64,000 bases of DNA. Source: Methylobacterium frigidaeris. GTDB taxonomy: Bacteria > Pseudomonadota > Alphaproteobacteria > Rhizobiales > Beijerinckiaceae. The DNA lies in assembly GCF_022179185.1 (NCBI RefSeq), contig NZ_BPQJ01000033.1:1-64000 (forward strand), given 5' to 3'. Each line of letters opens with the position of its first letter. The first letter of the stretch is position 1. This document shows positions 9,529-18,305 of this stretch, piece after piece. A program made the position numbers and the translations under genes. The notes under the pieces are model-generated. The model was not told where the DNA came from, did no database searches, and was given only the letters and a program-made list of their open reading frames with translations.

Positions 9529-10410
9529 ATGGATCGAGCCCCCTCCCCCGGACCCGACCTCGTCGCCGATACGCTCGCCTGGATCGAGCAGCGGCTCGAC
9601 GAGCGTCTGACCCTCGCCCGCCTCGCCGACCGGGCGGGGCTGTCGCCCTACCATTTCTCGCGCCTGTTCACTGCCCGGATGGGCCTCGCGCCCATGGCGC
9701 ATGTGCGCGGACGCCGGCTCGTGCGGGCGGCACGGCGCCTCGCCGCCGAGCCCGACCTGCGGCTCGTCGATCTCGCCTTCGAGGCCGGCTTCGAATCACA
9801 GGAAGCCTTCACCCGCGCCTTCGGGCGCCGCTTCGGCGTCACCCCCGGCCGCTTCCGCCGCGGCCTCGCAACCCTCCCCCCGGACGGAGATCCCGCCATG
9901 TCGACATCCACCGAGATGTCCCGCGCCGTCGCTCACCTGCCCGATCTCGTGACCCTCGACGCGTTCACCGTCGCCGGCCCGACGCGGCGCTTCGACCAGG
10001 CGACCGCCTCCACCATTCCGGATCTCTGGTCCGCCATGATCCGAGGCCTGCCGTTCGTCGACGGGCAGGTGCCGAGCTGGGCCACGTACGGCGTCGTCTG
10101 GAGCGCCGACAAGGTGGAGGGCCGCTTCGACTACATGGCCGGCGTGGGCGTGCGGCCGGAGGGCAGCCTGCCCGCCGGCTTCGTGCGCAAGACGATCCCG
10201 GCCGCGACCTACGCGGTGTTCCGCATCACCCTGGACGGGACGGCCCTGCACCCGCAGGTGAAGCGCGCCATGGCGACCATCTGGGGCGAGCTGATCCCGG
10301 CTTCCGGCCTCACGATGGCCGGCAGCCCCGATTTCGAGCTCTATGACGGCCGCTTCACCCCCGACCGGCCGGGTACCGTCATCGACGTGCACGTGCCCGT
10401 CACGGTGTGA
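9529..10410 (+). CDS. AraC family regulator with GyrI-like effector domain
   Basis: A 293-residue transcription factor. The DNA-binding domain with two helix-turn-helix units is at the N-terminus (residues about 12-112: LTLARLADRAGLSPYHFSRLF, then LVDLAFEAGFESQEAFTRAF, both split by connecting helices). A GyrI-like/Rob-type small-molecule-binding domain follows (about 140-293). This order matches the SoxS/Rob-like regulators that sense drugs or metabolites. The ATG at 9529 is the first start compatible with the domain. It is convergent with the diguanylate cyclase gene. No obvious target gene adjoins it, so its regulon is unknown. Confidence 0.9.
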   Translation: MDRAPSPGPDLVADTLAWIEQRLDERLTLARLADRAGLSPYHFSRLFTARMGLAPMAHVRGRRLVRAARRLAAEPDLRLVDLAFEAGFESQEAFTRAFGRRFGVTPGRFRRGLATLPPDGDPAMSTSTEMSRAVAHLPDLVTLDAFTVAGPTRRFDQATASTIPDLWSAMIRGLPFVDGQVPSWATYGVVWSADKVEGRFDYMAGVGVRPEGSLPAGFVRKTIPAATYAVFRITLDGTALHPQVKRAMATIWGELIPASGLTMAGSPDFELYDGRFTPDRPGTVIDVHVPVTV

Positions 10411-10441
10411 GCCCGCGATCTCGCGAGGAACGCTCCGTCCG

Positions 10442-10463
10442 CCGGGACCGCGTCCGGTCCCGG
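10442..10463. terminator. hairpin between convergent genes
   Basis: Perfect 9-bp stem CCGGGACCG / CGGTCCCGG with a CGTC loop, between the stops of the AraC gene (10410) and the diguanylate cyclase gene (10474). Probably a shared bidirectional terminator; no U-run is seen. Confidence 0.5.
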
Positions 10464-10473
10464 GCAGGACGCC

Positions 10474-11619
10474 TCAGCTCGCCCGGGCGACGGGCCTCGG
10501 CTCGGGCCGGGCTTCGCGCACGCAGTTGCGCCCCGCCTCCTTGGCGGCGTAGAGCGCGAAATCCGCCTCGGGCAGGGCCGCCTGCGTGCTGCCGAACCGC
10601 GCGCAGTCGGCGAAGCCGATCGAGACCGTCACGCGCTCGAGCGCCGGAACGCCGTCGAGGACGGTCCCCGACACCCGGCAGCGGATGGCCTCGGCGAGCC
10701 GCTGCGCGCCGAGCCCGTTCCGCGCGCCCGGCCACCGCTGGACGAGGCAGACGAACTCCTCGCCCCCGAAGCGTCCGACGGGATTGTCGGGGCCGGCTTC
10801 CGTGGCGATCGCCTCGACGACGCATTTGATCACGCTGTCGCCCGCGAGGTGGCCGAACCTGTCGTTGATCGATTTGAAGTGATCGATGTCGATCATCACC
10901 ACGGCCCGGATGAGGCGGGCCTCGATCGGTCGCGCATCGTCCGCGGCGATCAGATCGCCGAGGTGACGGCGATTGAACACCCCGGTCAGGGGATCGCTGA
11001 CGACGAGCTTGCGCACGGTCTCGTTCATGTCGATGAGGCCGACGATGGCCAGCGAGCGCTCGTACTCCACAAAATACACGAACATCGCGAGACATGTGAC
11101 GAGATAAATCATGCCAATGCTGTTGATGATTTGCATATCTATGGCAGAGAACGATGCCGGCTCCATCACGAGGTGGCCGAGCAGGCCCAGGGCGACGATT
11201 GCCGCCACCGTGACGAGGACCCAGGCCAGCCCGGAGGCACGACCGCCGACCATGATCGCCAGGACGGGGACCGCGACCAGCCACGCGCTCCCCGGCGCCA
11301 GGATGGTTCCGAAATAGGCGACCTCGTAGACATTGAACGCGAACAGAGAGACGAGATAGATTTCCCGGCCGAGGACGAGGCTTCCGCTCCACCGATAGAT
11401 GAGCGAGGCGGTGACGAGAAGGACGCCCGATCCGGCCATGGCCAGGAAGAGCGGCCACATCGCATACCAGGCGAACAGACCCGTGAAGCTCGGGACGGCG
11501 ATACATGCCAGGGCGGACAGCCCATCCAGGCGTCGGCCATATGTCGAGGCGCCGTTCGGATCGTTCAACTGCGGTGAGGGAAGCCAGCGCAGAAGCTGTT
11601 TCTTCAACGCCTCGACCAT
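10474..11619 (-). CDS. membrane-anchored GGDEF diguanylate cyclase
   Basis: A 381-residue protein predicted to make cyclic di-GMP from two GTP. The N-terminal half holds about five hydrophobic segments (residues about 33-185) with no recognised sensor fold. The GGDEF domain follows (about 200-370), with the active-site motif GGEEF at 285-289 and the conserved DPLTGVFNRR and DIDHFKSINDRFGH upstream. No RxxD inhibitory site precedes GGEEF, so product feedback is probably absent. The start at 11619 is chosen for AGGAG five bases upstream; two further in-frame starts lie within 27 bases. The gene is monocistronic. Confidence 0.9.
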   Translation of the reverse strand: MVEALKKQLLRWLPSPQLNDPNGASTYGRRLDGLSALACIAVPSFTGLFAWYAMWPLFLAMAGSGVLLVTASLIYRWSGSLVLGREIYLVSLFAFNVYEVAYFGTILAPGSAWLVAVPVLAIMVGGRASGLAWVLVTVAAIVALGLLGHLVMEPASFSAIDMQIINSIGMIYLVTCLAMFVYFVEYERSLAIVGLIDMNETVRKLVVSDPLTGVFNRRHLGDLIAADDARPIEARLIRAVVMIDIDHFKSINDRFGHLAGDSVIKCVVEAIATEAGPDNPVGRFGGEEFVCLVQRWPGARNGLGAQRLAEAIRCRVSGTVLDGVPALERVTVSIGFADCARFGSTQAALPEADFALYAAKEAGRNCVREARPEPRPVARAS

Positions 11620-11817
11620 GTCGTCTCCTCGCATCACCACCGACATGGCGCACCAAGCCTGCTCCGCATGGCCGCGACGCGTTGCGACGACACGTGTACC
11701 AGAATATCATTGACCTTGGGTAAAATCGAATCGCGGCCTATGCCCGGACATTGATGGATGCGTCGTCCCCTCCCATCGCCCCTCCCGGCGATCGGGCGGA
11801 TCGGGTCCGCCGCGCGA

Positions 11818-12765
11818 TCACGACTTCCCCTGCGCCGCAGCCTCGGACCTGCCGGCCCGCCGCCGCAGCAACCGCCCGTCGATCGCCACCAGCCCCATCC
11901 CGATCAGCGCCATGCCGAGGAGCTGGCGGGGCACCACCGGCTCGCCCAGCACCAGGGCGCCGAGGAGGAGCGCCGAGACCGGGATCAGGAAGGTGACGAG
12001 CATCAGGTTCGTCGCCCCGGCGCTCGCCAGCAGGCGGAAGAAGATCACGTAGGCGAGCGCCGTCGAGAGCGCCGCGAGGCCGAGGACGGCCGCTATGGCC
12101 GCGGCGGGAGGCGGCGCCAGGGTCCAGGGCCGGTCGACCGCGAGGGCGACCGGCAGGAGCAGCATGGTTGCGGCGGTGACCTGCCCGGCGGCGGCCGAGA
12201 GCGGCGGGATGCCCATGCGCTTGAAGCGCCGCCCGTAGATCCCGGCGAAGGCGTAGGAGAGCGCGGCGAGCAGGATCGCGCCCTGCGCCAGCGCCTCGCC
12301 CCCGAGCCCGGCGAGGACCGAAGGGCCGACCATCACGGCAACGCCCGCAAGGCCCGCCAGCACGCCGGCGAGGCGATGGCCCGTCAGGCGCTCGTCGTCG
12401 GTGAGCCCATGCGCCACCAGCACGCCGAAGAGCGGCGTGGTGGCGTTGAGGATCGCGGCGAGGCCGGAGGCGATGTGGGTCTGCCCCCAGGCGATGAGGC
12501 AGAACGGCACCGCGTTGTTGAGGAAGGCCGCGCCGAGGAAGGCGAGCCAGACCGAGGCGCCCCGCGGCATCGGGATGCCCCGCACCCGGAGCACCAGGGC
12601 GAGGATCGCGGCCGCGAGACCGACCCGCAGCAACACCAGGGTGAGCGGCGGCAGCGCCCGCAAGCCGATGCCGACGAAGAAGAACGAGCCGCCCCACAGG
12701 ACCGAGAGGCCGAGGAGCAGGCCCCATTCCGAGGGGGTCATGGGGCGGTTGGCGGCAGGCTGCAT
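11818..12765 (-). CDS. EamA/DMT family transporter
   Basis: A 315-residue inner-membrane protein with about ten hydrophobic helices arranged as two EamA repeats (for example GLLLGLSVLWGGSFFFVGIG in the first and the matching helix around GAILLAALSYAFAGIYGRR in the second). Members of the drug/metabolite transporter superfamily usually export amino acids, nucleosides or small toxic metabolites; the substrate here is unknown. The start at 12765 is set by the first Met before the membrane domain; the open frame continues upstream to 12915 without support. The DUF1127 gene upstream, also on the minus strand, ends 88 bases before it. Confidence 0.9.
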   Translation of the reverse strand: MQPAANRPMTPSEWGLLLGLSVLWGGSFFFVGIGLRALPPLTLVLLRVGLAAAILALVLRVRGIPMPRGASVWLAFLGAAFLNNAVPFCLIAWGQTHIASGLAAILNATTPLFGVLVAHGLTDDERLTGHRLAGVLAGLAGVAVMVGPSVLAGLGGEALAQGAILLAALSYAFAGIYGRRFKRMGIPPLSAAAGQVTAATMLLLPVALAVDRPWTLAPPPAAAIAAVLGLAALSTALAYVIFFRLLASAGATNLMLVTFLIPVSALLLGALVLGEPVVPRQLLGMALIGMGLVAIDGRLLRRRAGRSEAAAQGKS

Positions 12766-12853
12766 CGGGGTCGGGCTCCGTCGGGAGGGAGCCGCACCAT
12801 GACGAACGGGCACTCCTGCGGCATCCCGTTCCTTGCGGCGCAATCCCGGCGGA

Positions 12854-13084
12854 TCAATCCCGCCAGAACGGCTTCTCCGCCTCGCGCAGTGCATCGGCCC
12901 GCGACAGGCCGACATCCTTGAGCAGCCCGTCGGGGCAGGCCAGCAGGGCGCGGCGCTCGCGCCGGCGGTCGGCCCACAATTCGAGCCGCTGGACGAGCGA
13001 TGCGGCGGGGCGCGGGCGCGGCGGACTGAGACGGATGGCGGGAACGAGGCGCAGGTTTCCTCGGCCAGCGACGAGGCTCGTCAT
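12854..13084 (-). CDS. DUF1127 (YjiS-like) small protein
   Basis: A 76-residue protein. The C-terminal half matches the DUF1127 pattern: an Arg-rich helix (WADRRRERRALL), then a short helix ending DVGLSRADA and the terminal PFWRD. In other alphaproteobacteria DUF1127 proteins bind RNA or influence phosphate and carbon metabolism, but most are uncharacterised. The ATG at 13084 has GGAGAG seven bases upstream. It is divergent from the LysR gene at 13214 and upstream of the DMT transporter on the same strand. Membership in the family is clear; function is not. Confidence 0.8.
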   Translation of the reverse strand: MTSLVAGRGNLRLVPAIRLSPPRPRPAASLVQRLELWADRRRERRALLACPDGLLKDVGLSRADALREAEKPFWRD

Positions 13085-13213
13085 GGCTCTCTCCGGGTGG
13101 GACGGATGGTTGCTCGATGGGGGGAGATTGCCTTTCGGAGCCGCCACGATCAAACCAGATCGCCTCGTCCGTCGCCGCAGGAAATCTGGGTCACGTCCCG
13201 TCTGGATCATGCC

Positions 13214-14140
13214 ATGGCACTCGACCGGAATCCCCGCCGCCGCCTGCCGCCGCTCAACGCCGTGCGGGCCTTCGAGGCCGCTTCGCGCCACGCCACCTTC
13301 CACGAGGCCGGGGACGAGCTCGGGGTCAGCGCCGGCGCGGTGGCGCAGCAGGTGAAGATCCTGGAAGGGTGGTTCGGCTTAGCCCTGTTCCGCCGCCTGC
13401 CGAGCCGCGGCGTCGCCCTGACCCCGGCGGGCCAGCGCTTCGCGGCCGCCGCCGGCGAGGTGCTGGACCACCTCGCCGAGGCGACCGCCCGGCTGCGCCG
13501 TCAGGGCCAGGACCACGTGCTGACGGTGAGCACCACCCATTCCTTCGCCAGCCTGTGGCTGATCCCGCGCATCGGCAGCTTCCGTGCGCAGTACCCCGAC
13601 CTCGACGTGCGGGTGGTGGCCAACAACCGCCTGGTGGATTTCGCCCGCGACGATGCGGACTTGGCGATCCGGCACGGGCGCGGGCGCTATCCGGGCCTGC
13701 GCTCCGACCTCCTGATGCACGACGTCGTCTTCCCGGTCTGCAGCCCGTCCCTGCGCGACGGCGAGCCGCCGCTGCGCTCACCCCGGGATCTCGCCCGCCA
13801 CACGCTCCTCCACGACGACGACCCGATCGACCTCGAGGCCGTGGGCTGGCCGCAATGGCTTGCGGCGGCGGGCGTCGCCGGGGTCGACGCCTCCCGCGGA
13901 CCTCGCTTCACCCACACCTTCATGGTGCTGCAGGTCGCCACCGCCGGCGGCGGGGTCGGCCTCGCCACGCGGGTGCTGGGGGGCGATCTCGTCTCGGGCA
14001 CCGGCCTGGTCCGTCCCTTCCCGGACGAGGTGGCGAGCCCCTACAGCTTCTTCCTGGTCACCCCGACCGAGACCGATGCCCCGAAAGTCGCACGCTTCCG
14101 GGAGTGGATCACCGCGCAGGCGGCGGCGTGGGACCGTTGA
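13214..14140 (+). CDS. LysR family regulator, GcvA-like
   Basis: A 308-residue LysR-type transcriptional regulator. The winged HTH (residues about 10-68) begins LPPLNAVRAFEAASRHATFH and contains AGDELGVSAGAVAQQVKILE (split by the turn), a pattern typical of the GcvA group. The effector-binding domain covers about 95-300. It is divergent from the DUF1127 gene, with a 129-base gap between starts. LysR proteins often control the divergent neighbour, so the DUF1127-DMT pair is the natural candidate target; this is inference. The ATG at 13214 follows the domain boundary. No strong Shine-Dalgarno site is seen. Confidence 0.9.
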   Translation: MALDRNPRRRLPPLNAVRAFEAASRHATFHEAGDELGVSAGAVAQQVKILEGWFGLALFRRLPSRGVALTPAGQRFAAAAGEVLDHLAEATARLRRQGQDHVLTVSTTHSFASLWLIPRIGSFRAQYPDLDVRVVANNRLVDFARDDADLAIRHGRGRYPGLRSDLLMHDVVFPVCSPSLRDGEPPLRSPRDLARHTLLHDDDPIDLEAVGWPQWLAAAGVAGVDASRGPRFTHTFMVLQVATAGGGVGLATRVLGGDLVSGTGLVRPFPDEVASPYSFFLVTPTETDAPKVARFREWITAQAAAWDR

Positions 14141-14446
14141 GCGACGGGCCGGCCGCCTCGCCGCCGCACCATGAGACGCCACGCCCGTCGCCGAGCAGGA
14201 TCCAGGCGCCTGGATCGGATGAGGGACGGCCCGGCCGCAGGCCGAGGAGGACGGCGACGAGCCGCGAGAACCAGGATGACATGAGGGACCACGAGACTCC
14301 GGGACGGCCGGGCGCGGTCGGCACGCGCTCCGGTGAGAGCATGACTGTGCCCGATCCCGACCGCGGCCTCCATGACCGAGCGTTCCGAATAATTGGCTGT
14401 GCGTCCAGGCCCCTGCTGAGGAACCGCACCGGCTCACCGGACGGTC
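14141..14446. other. 306-base convergent intergenic region with 18-base palindrome
   Basis: Lies between the stops of two convergent LysR genes. It holds a perfect 18-base palindrome GATCCAGGCGCCTGGATC at 14199-14216, likely part of a bidirectional terminator. The rest has no plausible ribosome site, gene or RNA that I can recognise. Confidence 0.6.
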
Positions 14447-15343
14447 TCACCCCCGGACCACCGCATGGGCAGCGAGGAAATCGACGAAGCAGCGGATGCG
14501 CGACGACAGCCGCTCGTGCCCGGCATAGAGGGCGTGGATGTCCTCCGCGTCGCCCGGGCTGAACGTCTCCAGCACCGGGACGAGGCGGCCCGCAGCGATG
14601 TCCTCGTCGACGTGGAAGCGGGCGAGCCGGGCGAGGCCGGCGCCCCCGAGCGCCATCATCCGCACCACCTCGCCGGAATTGCCGAAGAAGTTGCCGTGCA
14701 CCGGGCGCTGCGACACCACCCCGTCGACCAGGAACGGCCAGGTGTCGAGGGAGCGGCGGAAGCTGAAGTTGAGGCAGTTGTGGTCGGAGAGCGCGTCCGG
14801 ATGGGCGGGCGTGCCGCAGCGTGCGAGGTAGTCGGGCGTCGCCACCACAGCGAGGCGGCTGCGGCCCAGAAGCTTCGCCCGCAGGCGGGTGTCGCGCAGG
14901 GGCCCGATGCGGATCGCCACGTCGGCCCTGGCCTCGACGAGATCGACCACGTCGTCGGTGAGCGCGAGGTCGACGCGCATCCGCGGCTGCTCGACGAGGA
15001 AGCGCGGCAGCACCGGCAGGATCACCTTGATGCCGAACGGCACCGAGGCGTTCACCCGCAGCAATCCGCTCGGCTGGGCGGCGTCGCGGCCGAAACTGTC
15101 CTCGATGGCGTCGAACTCGGCGATCAGCTCGCCCGCGCGGGCGACATAGAGTTCTCCCTCCGGCGTCAGGGTCATCGCCCGGGTGGTGCGCCGGATCAAG
15201 CCGACGCCGAGGCGCGATTCCAGCCGCGCCACCGCCCGGCTCACCGCCGACGGCGTGCAGCGCAGGGCCTTGGCGGCGGACGCGAAGCTGCCGCGGCGCG
15301 CCACCTGCACGAAGGCCTCCATTTCGCCGAGGCGGTTGTCCAT
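14447..15343 (-). CDS. LysR family transcriptional regulator
   Basis: A 298-residue LysR regulator with the HTH at about 5-63 (EAFVQVARRGSFASAAKAL, then CTPSAVSRAVARLESRLG) and a C-terminal periplasmic-binding-like effector domain. The pattern resembles the group that controls divergent oxidoreductases. The start may be Met1 (15343) or Met8 (15322). The gene is divergent from the SDR oxidoreductase at 15450. A perfect 15-base dyad in the gap is a candidate operator, so autoregulation and SDR control are likely. Confidence 0.9.
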   Translation of the reverse strand: MDNRLGEMEAFVQVARRGSFASAAKALRCTPSAVSRAVARLESRLGVGLIRRTTRAMTLTPEGELYVARAGELIAEFDAIEDSFGRDAAQPSGLLRVNASVPFGIKVILPVLPRFLVEQPRMRVDLALTDDVVDLVEARADVAIRIGPLRDTRLRAKLLGRSRLAVVATPDYLARCGTPAHPDALSDHNCLNFSFRRSLDTWPFLVDGVVSQRPVHGNFFGNSGEVVRMMALGGAGLARLARFHVDEDIAAGRLVPVLETFSPGDAEDIHALYAGHERLSSRIRCFVDFLAAHAVVRG

Positions 15344-15367
15344 GGGCGGTCCATTGTTGCGTCCGAT

Positions 15368-15382
15368 GCACGATCATCGTGC
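15368..15382. promoter_or_regulatory. 15-base perfect dyad, candidate LysR operator
   Basis: GCACGAT-C-ATCGTGC lies 25 bases from the LysR start and 67 bases before the SDR start. Position and symmetry fit a LysR-type binding site; binding itself is inferred. Confidence 0.5.
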
Positions 15383-15449
15383 CGGCCCGCGCGCTGGTCA
15401 TCAATCGCCGGCATCGTCATCTCGGGGGCTCCACAGACGGAGCCCCACG

Positions 15450-16244
15450 ATGGACCTCAAGCTCGGCGGCAAGACCGCCCTCGTCACCGGCGCCACCGCC
15501 GGCATCGGCCTCGCCATCGCCCGCCGCCTCGCGGCAGAGGGCGCCGAGGTGGTGCTCCCGGGCCGCAACCAGGCGAAGCTCGATGCGGCAGCGGGAGCGA
15601 TCACCGCCGAGCCTGGTGCGCGGGCGCCCCGCACGATCCTGGCCGACCCGGCGACGGCGGAGGGGGCCGCGGCCTTGATCGCGGCGCTGCCGGCGGTCGA
15701 CATCCTGGTCAACAACCTCGGCATCTACGAATCGAAGGCGTTCGAGGAGATCACCGACGCGGACTGGCACCGCCTGTTCGAGGTCAACGTGGTCTCGGGC
15801 GCCCGGCTGGCCCAGGCCTATTTCCCCGGCATGCTGGCGAAGAAGTCCGGGCGGATCGTGTTCGTGTCGAGCGAATCGGGGATCGTGCCGCCGACCGACA
15901 TGCTGCACTACGCGGTGTCGAAGACGGCGCAGCTCACCATCGCCCGCGGCCTCGCCCAGCGCACCCGCGGCACCGGCGTGACGGTGAACGCGGTGCTGCC
16001 CGGCCCGACCCGCTCGGAGGGCATCGTGGACTTCTTGAAGAGCGTCGCCTCCGATCCGAATGCCCCGGCGGCCGAGCTGGAGGCGGAATTCTTCCGGGTC
16101 CACCGCCCACTGTCGCTGCTCGCCCGGATGATCGAGCCCGACGAGATCGCCGGCTTGGTGGCCTATCTCGCGAGCCCGCTCGCGGCGGCGACCAACGGGG
16201 CGAGCCTCCGGGTCGAGGGCGGCATCGTGCCGACCATCGCCTAA
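15450..16244 (+). CDS. SDR family oxidoreductase
   Basis: A 264-residue short-chain dehydrogenase/reductase. The Rossmann nucleotide-binding motif TGATAGIG is at 13-20, NNLG at 88-91, the catalytic Ser around 140-141, and the Y-x3-K pair is Tyr154/Lys158. These support an active NAD(P)-dependent enzyme. The substrate cannot be predicted; the C-terminal region with a loop rich in Ala, Pro and Asp is typical of 3-oxoacyl reductase-like paralogues. The ATG has GGAG eight bases upstream. It is divergent from a LysR regulator, probably its controller. Confidence 0.92.
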   Translation: MDLKLGGKTALVTGATAGIGLAIARRLAAEGAEVVLPGRNQAKLDAAAGAITAEPGARAPRTILADPATAEGAAALIAALPAVDILVNNLGIYESKAFEEITDADWHRLFEVNVVSGARLAQAYFPGMLAKKSGRIVFVSSESGIVPPTDMLHYAVSKTAQLTIARGLAQRTRGTGVTVNAVLPGPTRSEGIVDFLKSVASDPNAPAAELEAEFFRVHRPLSLLARMIEPDEIAGLVAYLASPLAAATNGASLRVEGGIVPTIA

Positions 16245-16246
16245 AC

Positions 16247-17041
16247 TTACGGCACCGCCTCCGCGCCCTGCGCCCCCGGTCCTCCCAGCGACAGGCGCCG
16301 CCCGGCGACCGCTTCCCCGGACTCCTCCGTCCCGAGGAGCGCCATGGCGGCGCGATAGCCGTGCAGCGTGCCGGTATCGACGTAGGCGCTGCCGGCGCGC
16401 ACGCCGACTGCCCGGCCACCCGCTTCGAGCCAGGCATTGACGAGGGTGCCGAGATATTCGTCGCGGCAGCGCCGCGCCTGCCAGAGGGCGTGCAGCTCGG
16501 CGAGAATGCGACCCGTGAGCTTGAACGCCCCCCAGACCCAGGACGAGGCGGCATCCTTGCGCTTCACCTGGATCTCCCGCACCGCGTCGCCGTCGAGCAC
16601 CACGGCGTCGAACAGCTCCGGCCGCTCGACCGGGAAGAGCAGGAAGGACAGGCCGTCCGCCGGCAGGCGCGCGAGCCCGTCATCCGGGAACCACACCGTG
16701 TCGGGCAGCCCCACCAGCACCGGCTCGTCCGGGGCGATCAGCGGCAGGGCGCGGAAGAGCGCGTCGCACAGGCCCTCGGGACGCGGCTGCACCACGTAGG
16801 CGATCGGGGCCGGCCCGTAGCCCGAGCCGTAATACTCGACGATGTCGGACTTGCCCGGGGCGATCACGAAGCAGATCTTGTCCGCCCCGCCGCGGATCAT
16901 CCGCTCGACGACGTACTCGCTCACCGCGCAGGGCCGCTCGGCCCCGTCGCGCAGGCGGCTGCCGACCGGCAGCAATTCCTTGGAGAAGGCGAGCGGCTGG
17001 ATGCGGCTGCCGCGGCCCGCGGCCGGAACGATGCCCCACAT
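16247..17041 (-). CDS. sugar-1-phosphate nucleotidyltransferase-like protein
   Basis: A 264-residue member of the NTP_transferase family, which forms NDP-sugars from a sugar 1-phosphate and an NTP. The nucleotide-binding signature GRGSRIQPLAFSKELLPVG is at 9-27 (conserved G, R13, P16, K21), although Thr of the usual PLT is Ala here. The predicted product-binding region VGLPDTVWFPDD follows near 105-120, corresponding to the metal-binding Asp. The nearest relatives I recognise are GalU/RmlA-like and mannose-1-phosphate guanylyltransferase-like proteins, so the sugar is uncertain. It starts six bases after the glycosyltransferase stop with GAGG overlapping that stop region. The two genes form a unit that may make or attach a surface sugar. 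Confidence 0.85.
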   Translation of the reverse strand: MWGIVPAAGRGSRIQPLAFSKELLPVGSRLRDGAERPCAVSEYVVERMIRGGADKICFVIAPGKSDIVEYYGSGYGPAPIAYVVQPRPEGLCDALFRALPLIAPDEPVLVGLPDTVWFPDDGLARLPADGLSFLLFPVERPELFDAVVLDGDAVREIQVKRKDAASSWVWGAFKLTGRILAELHALWQARRCRDEYLGTLVNAWLEAGGRAVGVRAGSAYVDTGTLHGYRAAMALLGTEESGEAVAGRRLSLGGPGAQGAEAVP

Positions 17042-17047
17042 GCGGTC

Positions 17048-18130
17048 TTACGCCTCCATCGCGATCGGCTGCCGGGCATTGTCGAGGATGGCCTCCAGCT
17101 CCGCCGCCCGGTGCGCGGAGGTGTGGTGGTCGAGGGTGCGGGCGCGACCGGCCTGCGCGATGCGGCGCAATTCCGCGTCGCTCCGGTCAAGGGCGGCGAG
17201 CACGGCGTCGGGCGTCTCGGCGAGCAGGATCTCCTCGCCCGGCCGATAGAAGGCGTCGAGCCCGTCGAACGTGTCGCTCAGCACGGCGGCGCCGCAGGCG
17301 GTGGCCTCGAACAGCCGGCCCGACGGGCACCAGCCCATGGCGGCCATCGCCGCCCGGGTGACGTTGAGGGTCAGGCGCGAGGAGGCGTAGAAGGCCGGGT
17401 GCTCCTGCGGGCCCAGATGGCGCACGAAGAAGATATTGTCGGTCCAGGGAAAGTCCTGCGGGTACTGCGCCCCGCCGATCAGGAAGCGCCGGTCCGGCCG
17501 CCGCCGTGCCGGCTCGACGAGGCAGGACACGACCTTGGCCTGCCGGTCGGCCGCGTAGGTGCCGAGATAGGAGAGGTCGGCGGCGTATGGCGCCTGGGCT
17601 GCCGCCGGCCGGTGCACCTCCGGATCGACATGGCCGTAGAGCGGCGCCACGCGCTGCGCGCCGAGTTCGCTCCGCAGCGCGTCGAGGGCCGGTCCGCCGG
17701 TATAGCTGAGGACGAGGTCGAAGCCGGAAAACCCCTTCGGGCCGACATAGTCCACCGCCTCGCCGCGGCGCAAGGCGTCGAGGGTGACGGGGGTATCGAG
17801 GTCGTAGAACACGCGCAGCGCCTTGGACCCCAGGACGAGGTCGGTGGCGGCGCGCGCATCGGGGCAGTAGGAGGTCACCATCGCGACGTTGGCCCCCGCC
17901 ACGTCGCGGGCGGCCTGGGCTCTGATCTCCTCCCAGCCGGAGAACAGCACGAGGCGCCCGTTCGGGATCGCGGACAGGTCGCGGTGGGGAGCGTAGAACG
18001 GCAGGTCGCGCTCGTAGAACACGACGCTGTGGCCGCGGCGGGCGAGCGCCCGGCACAGGCCCCGCCACAGGGTCGCATGGCCGTTGCCCCAGGACGAGCT
18101 GATCGTCAGCCCGAAGACCACGATCCTCAT
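17048..18130 (-). CDS. CgeB-like glycosyltransferase
   Basis: A 360-residue GT-B type glycosyltransferase. The N-terminal MRIVVFGLTISSSWGNGHAT and the C-terminal Glyco_trans_1_2-like region (LGPQEHPAFYASSRLTLNVT, then GWCPSGRLFEATACGAAVLSD, both split by loops) match the CgeB/DUF3880 family. The acidic residue in LFEA of that region occupies the donor-sugar contact position. GGAG precedes the ATG by five bases. It is the promoter-proximal gene of a two-gene unit with the nucleotidyltransferase, so it may use the NDP-sugar made there. CgeB relatives decorate spore coats, flagellin or capsules; the acceptor here is unknown. Confidence 0.85.
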   Translation of the reverse strand: MRIVVFGLTISSSWGNGHATLWRGLCRALARRGHSVVFYERDLPFYAPHRDLSAIPNGRLVLFSGWEEIRAQAARDVAGANVAMVTSYCPDARAATDLVLGSKALRVFYDLDTPVTLDALRRGEAVDYVGPKGFSGFDLVLSYTGGPALDALRSELGAQRVAPLYGHVDPEVHRPAAAQAPYAADLSYLGTYAADRQAKVVSCLVEPARRRPDRRFLIGGAQYPQDFPWTDNIFFVRHLGPQEHPAFYASSRLTLNVTRAAMAAMGWCPSGRLFEATACGAAVLSDTFDGLDAFYRPGEEILLAETPDAVLAALDRSDAELRRIAQAGRARTLDHHTSAHRAAELEAILDNARQPIAMEA

Positions 18131-18305
18131 CCGGCTCCCCCCGCATCAAGCATCCCGTCCCCTCCGGCGCCGGGAGAGAACGCGCGCCGGCTTGATCCGT
18201 TCAGGATCTAACATTTCGCTTTCGCGGCAAGCGTGGCGGAGGATCCGAACCACCGGCAGGCTCGGCCGTTGAGGGAGGTCCGCCCCTTCGGAAGGCCCCG
18301 CCCGG

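Noticed and set aside
14465..18211. 1248-codon plus-strand open frame
   Set aside because: It runs through opposite-strand LysR, glycosyltransferase and nucleotidyltransferase genes and an SDR in another frame; no family features.
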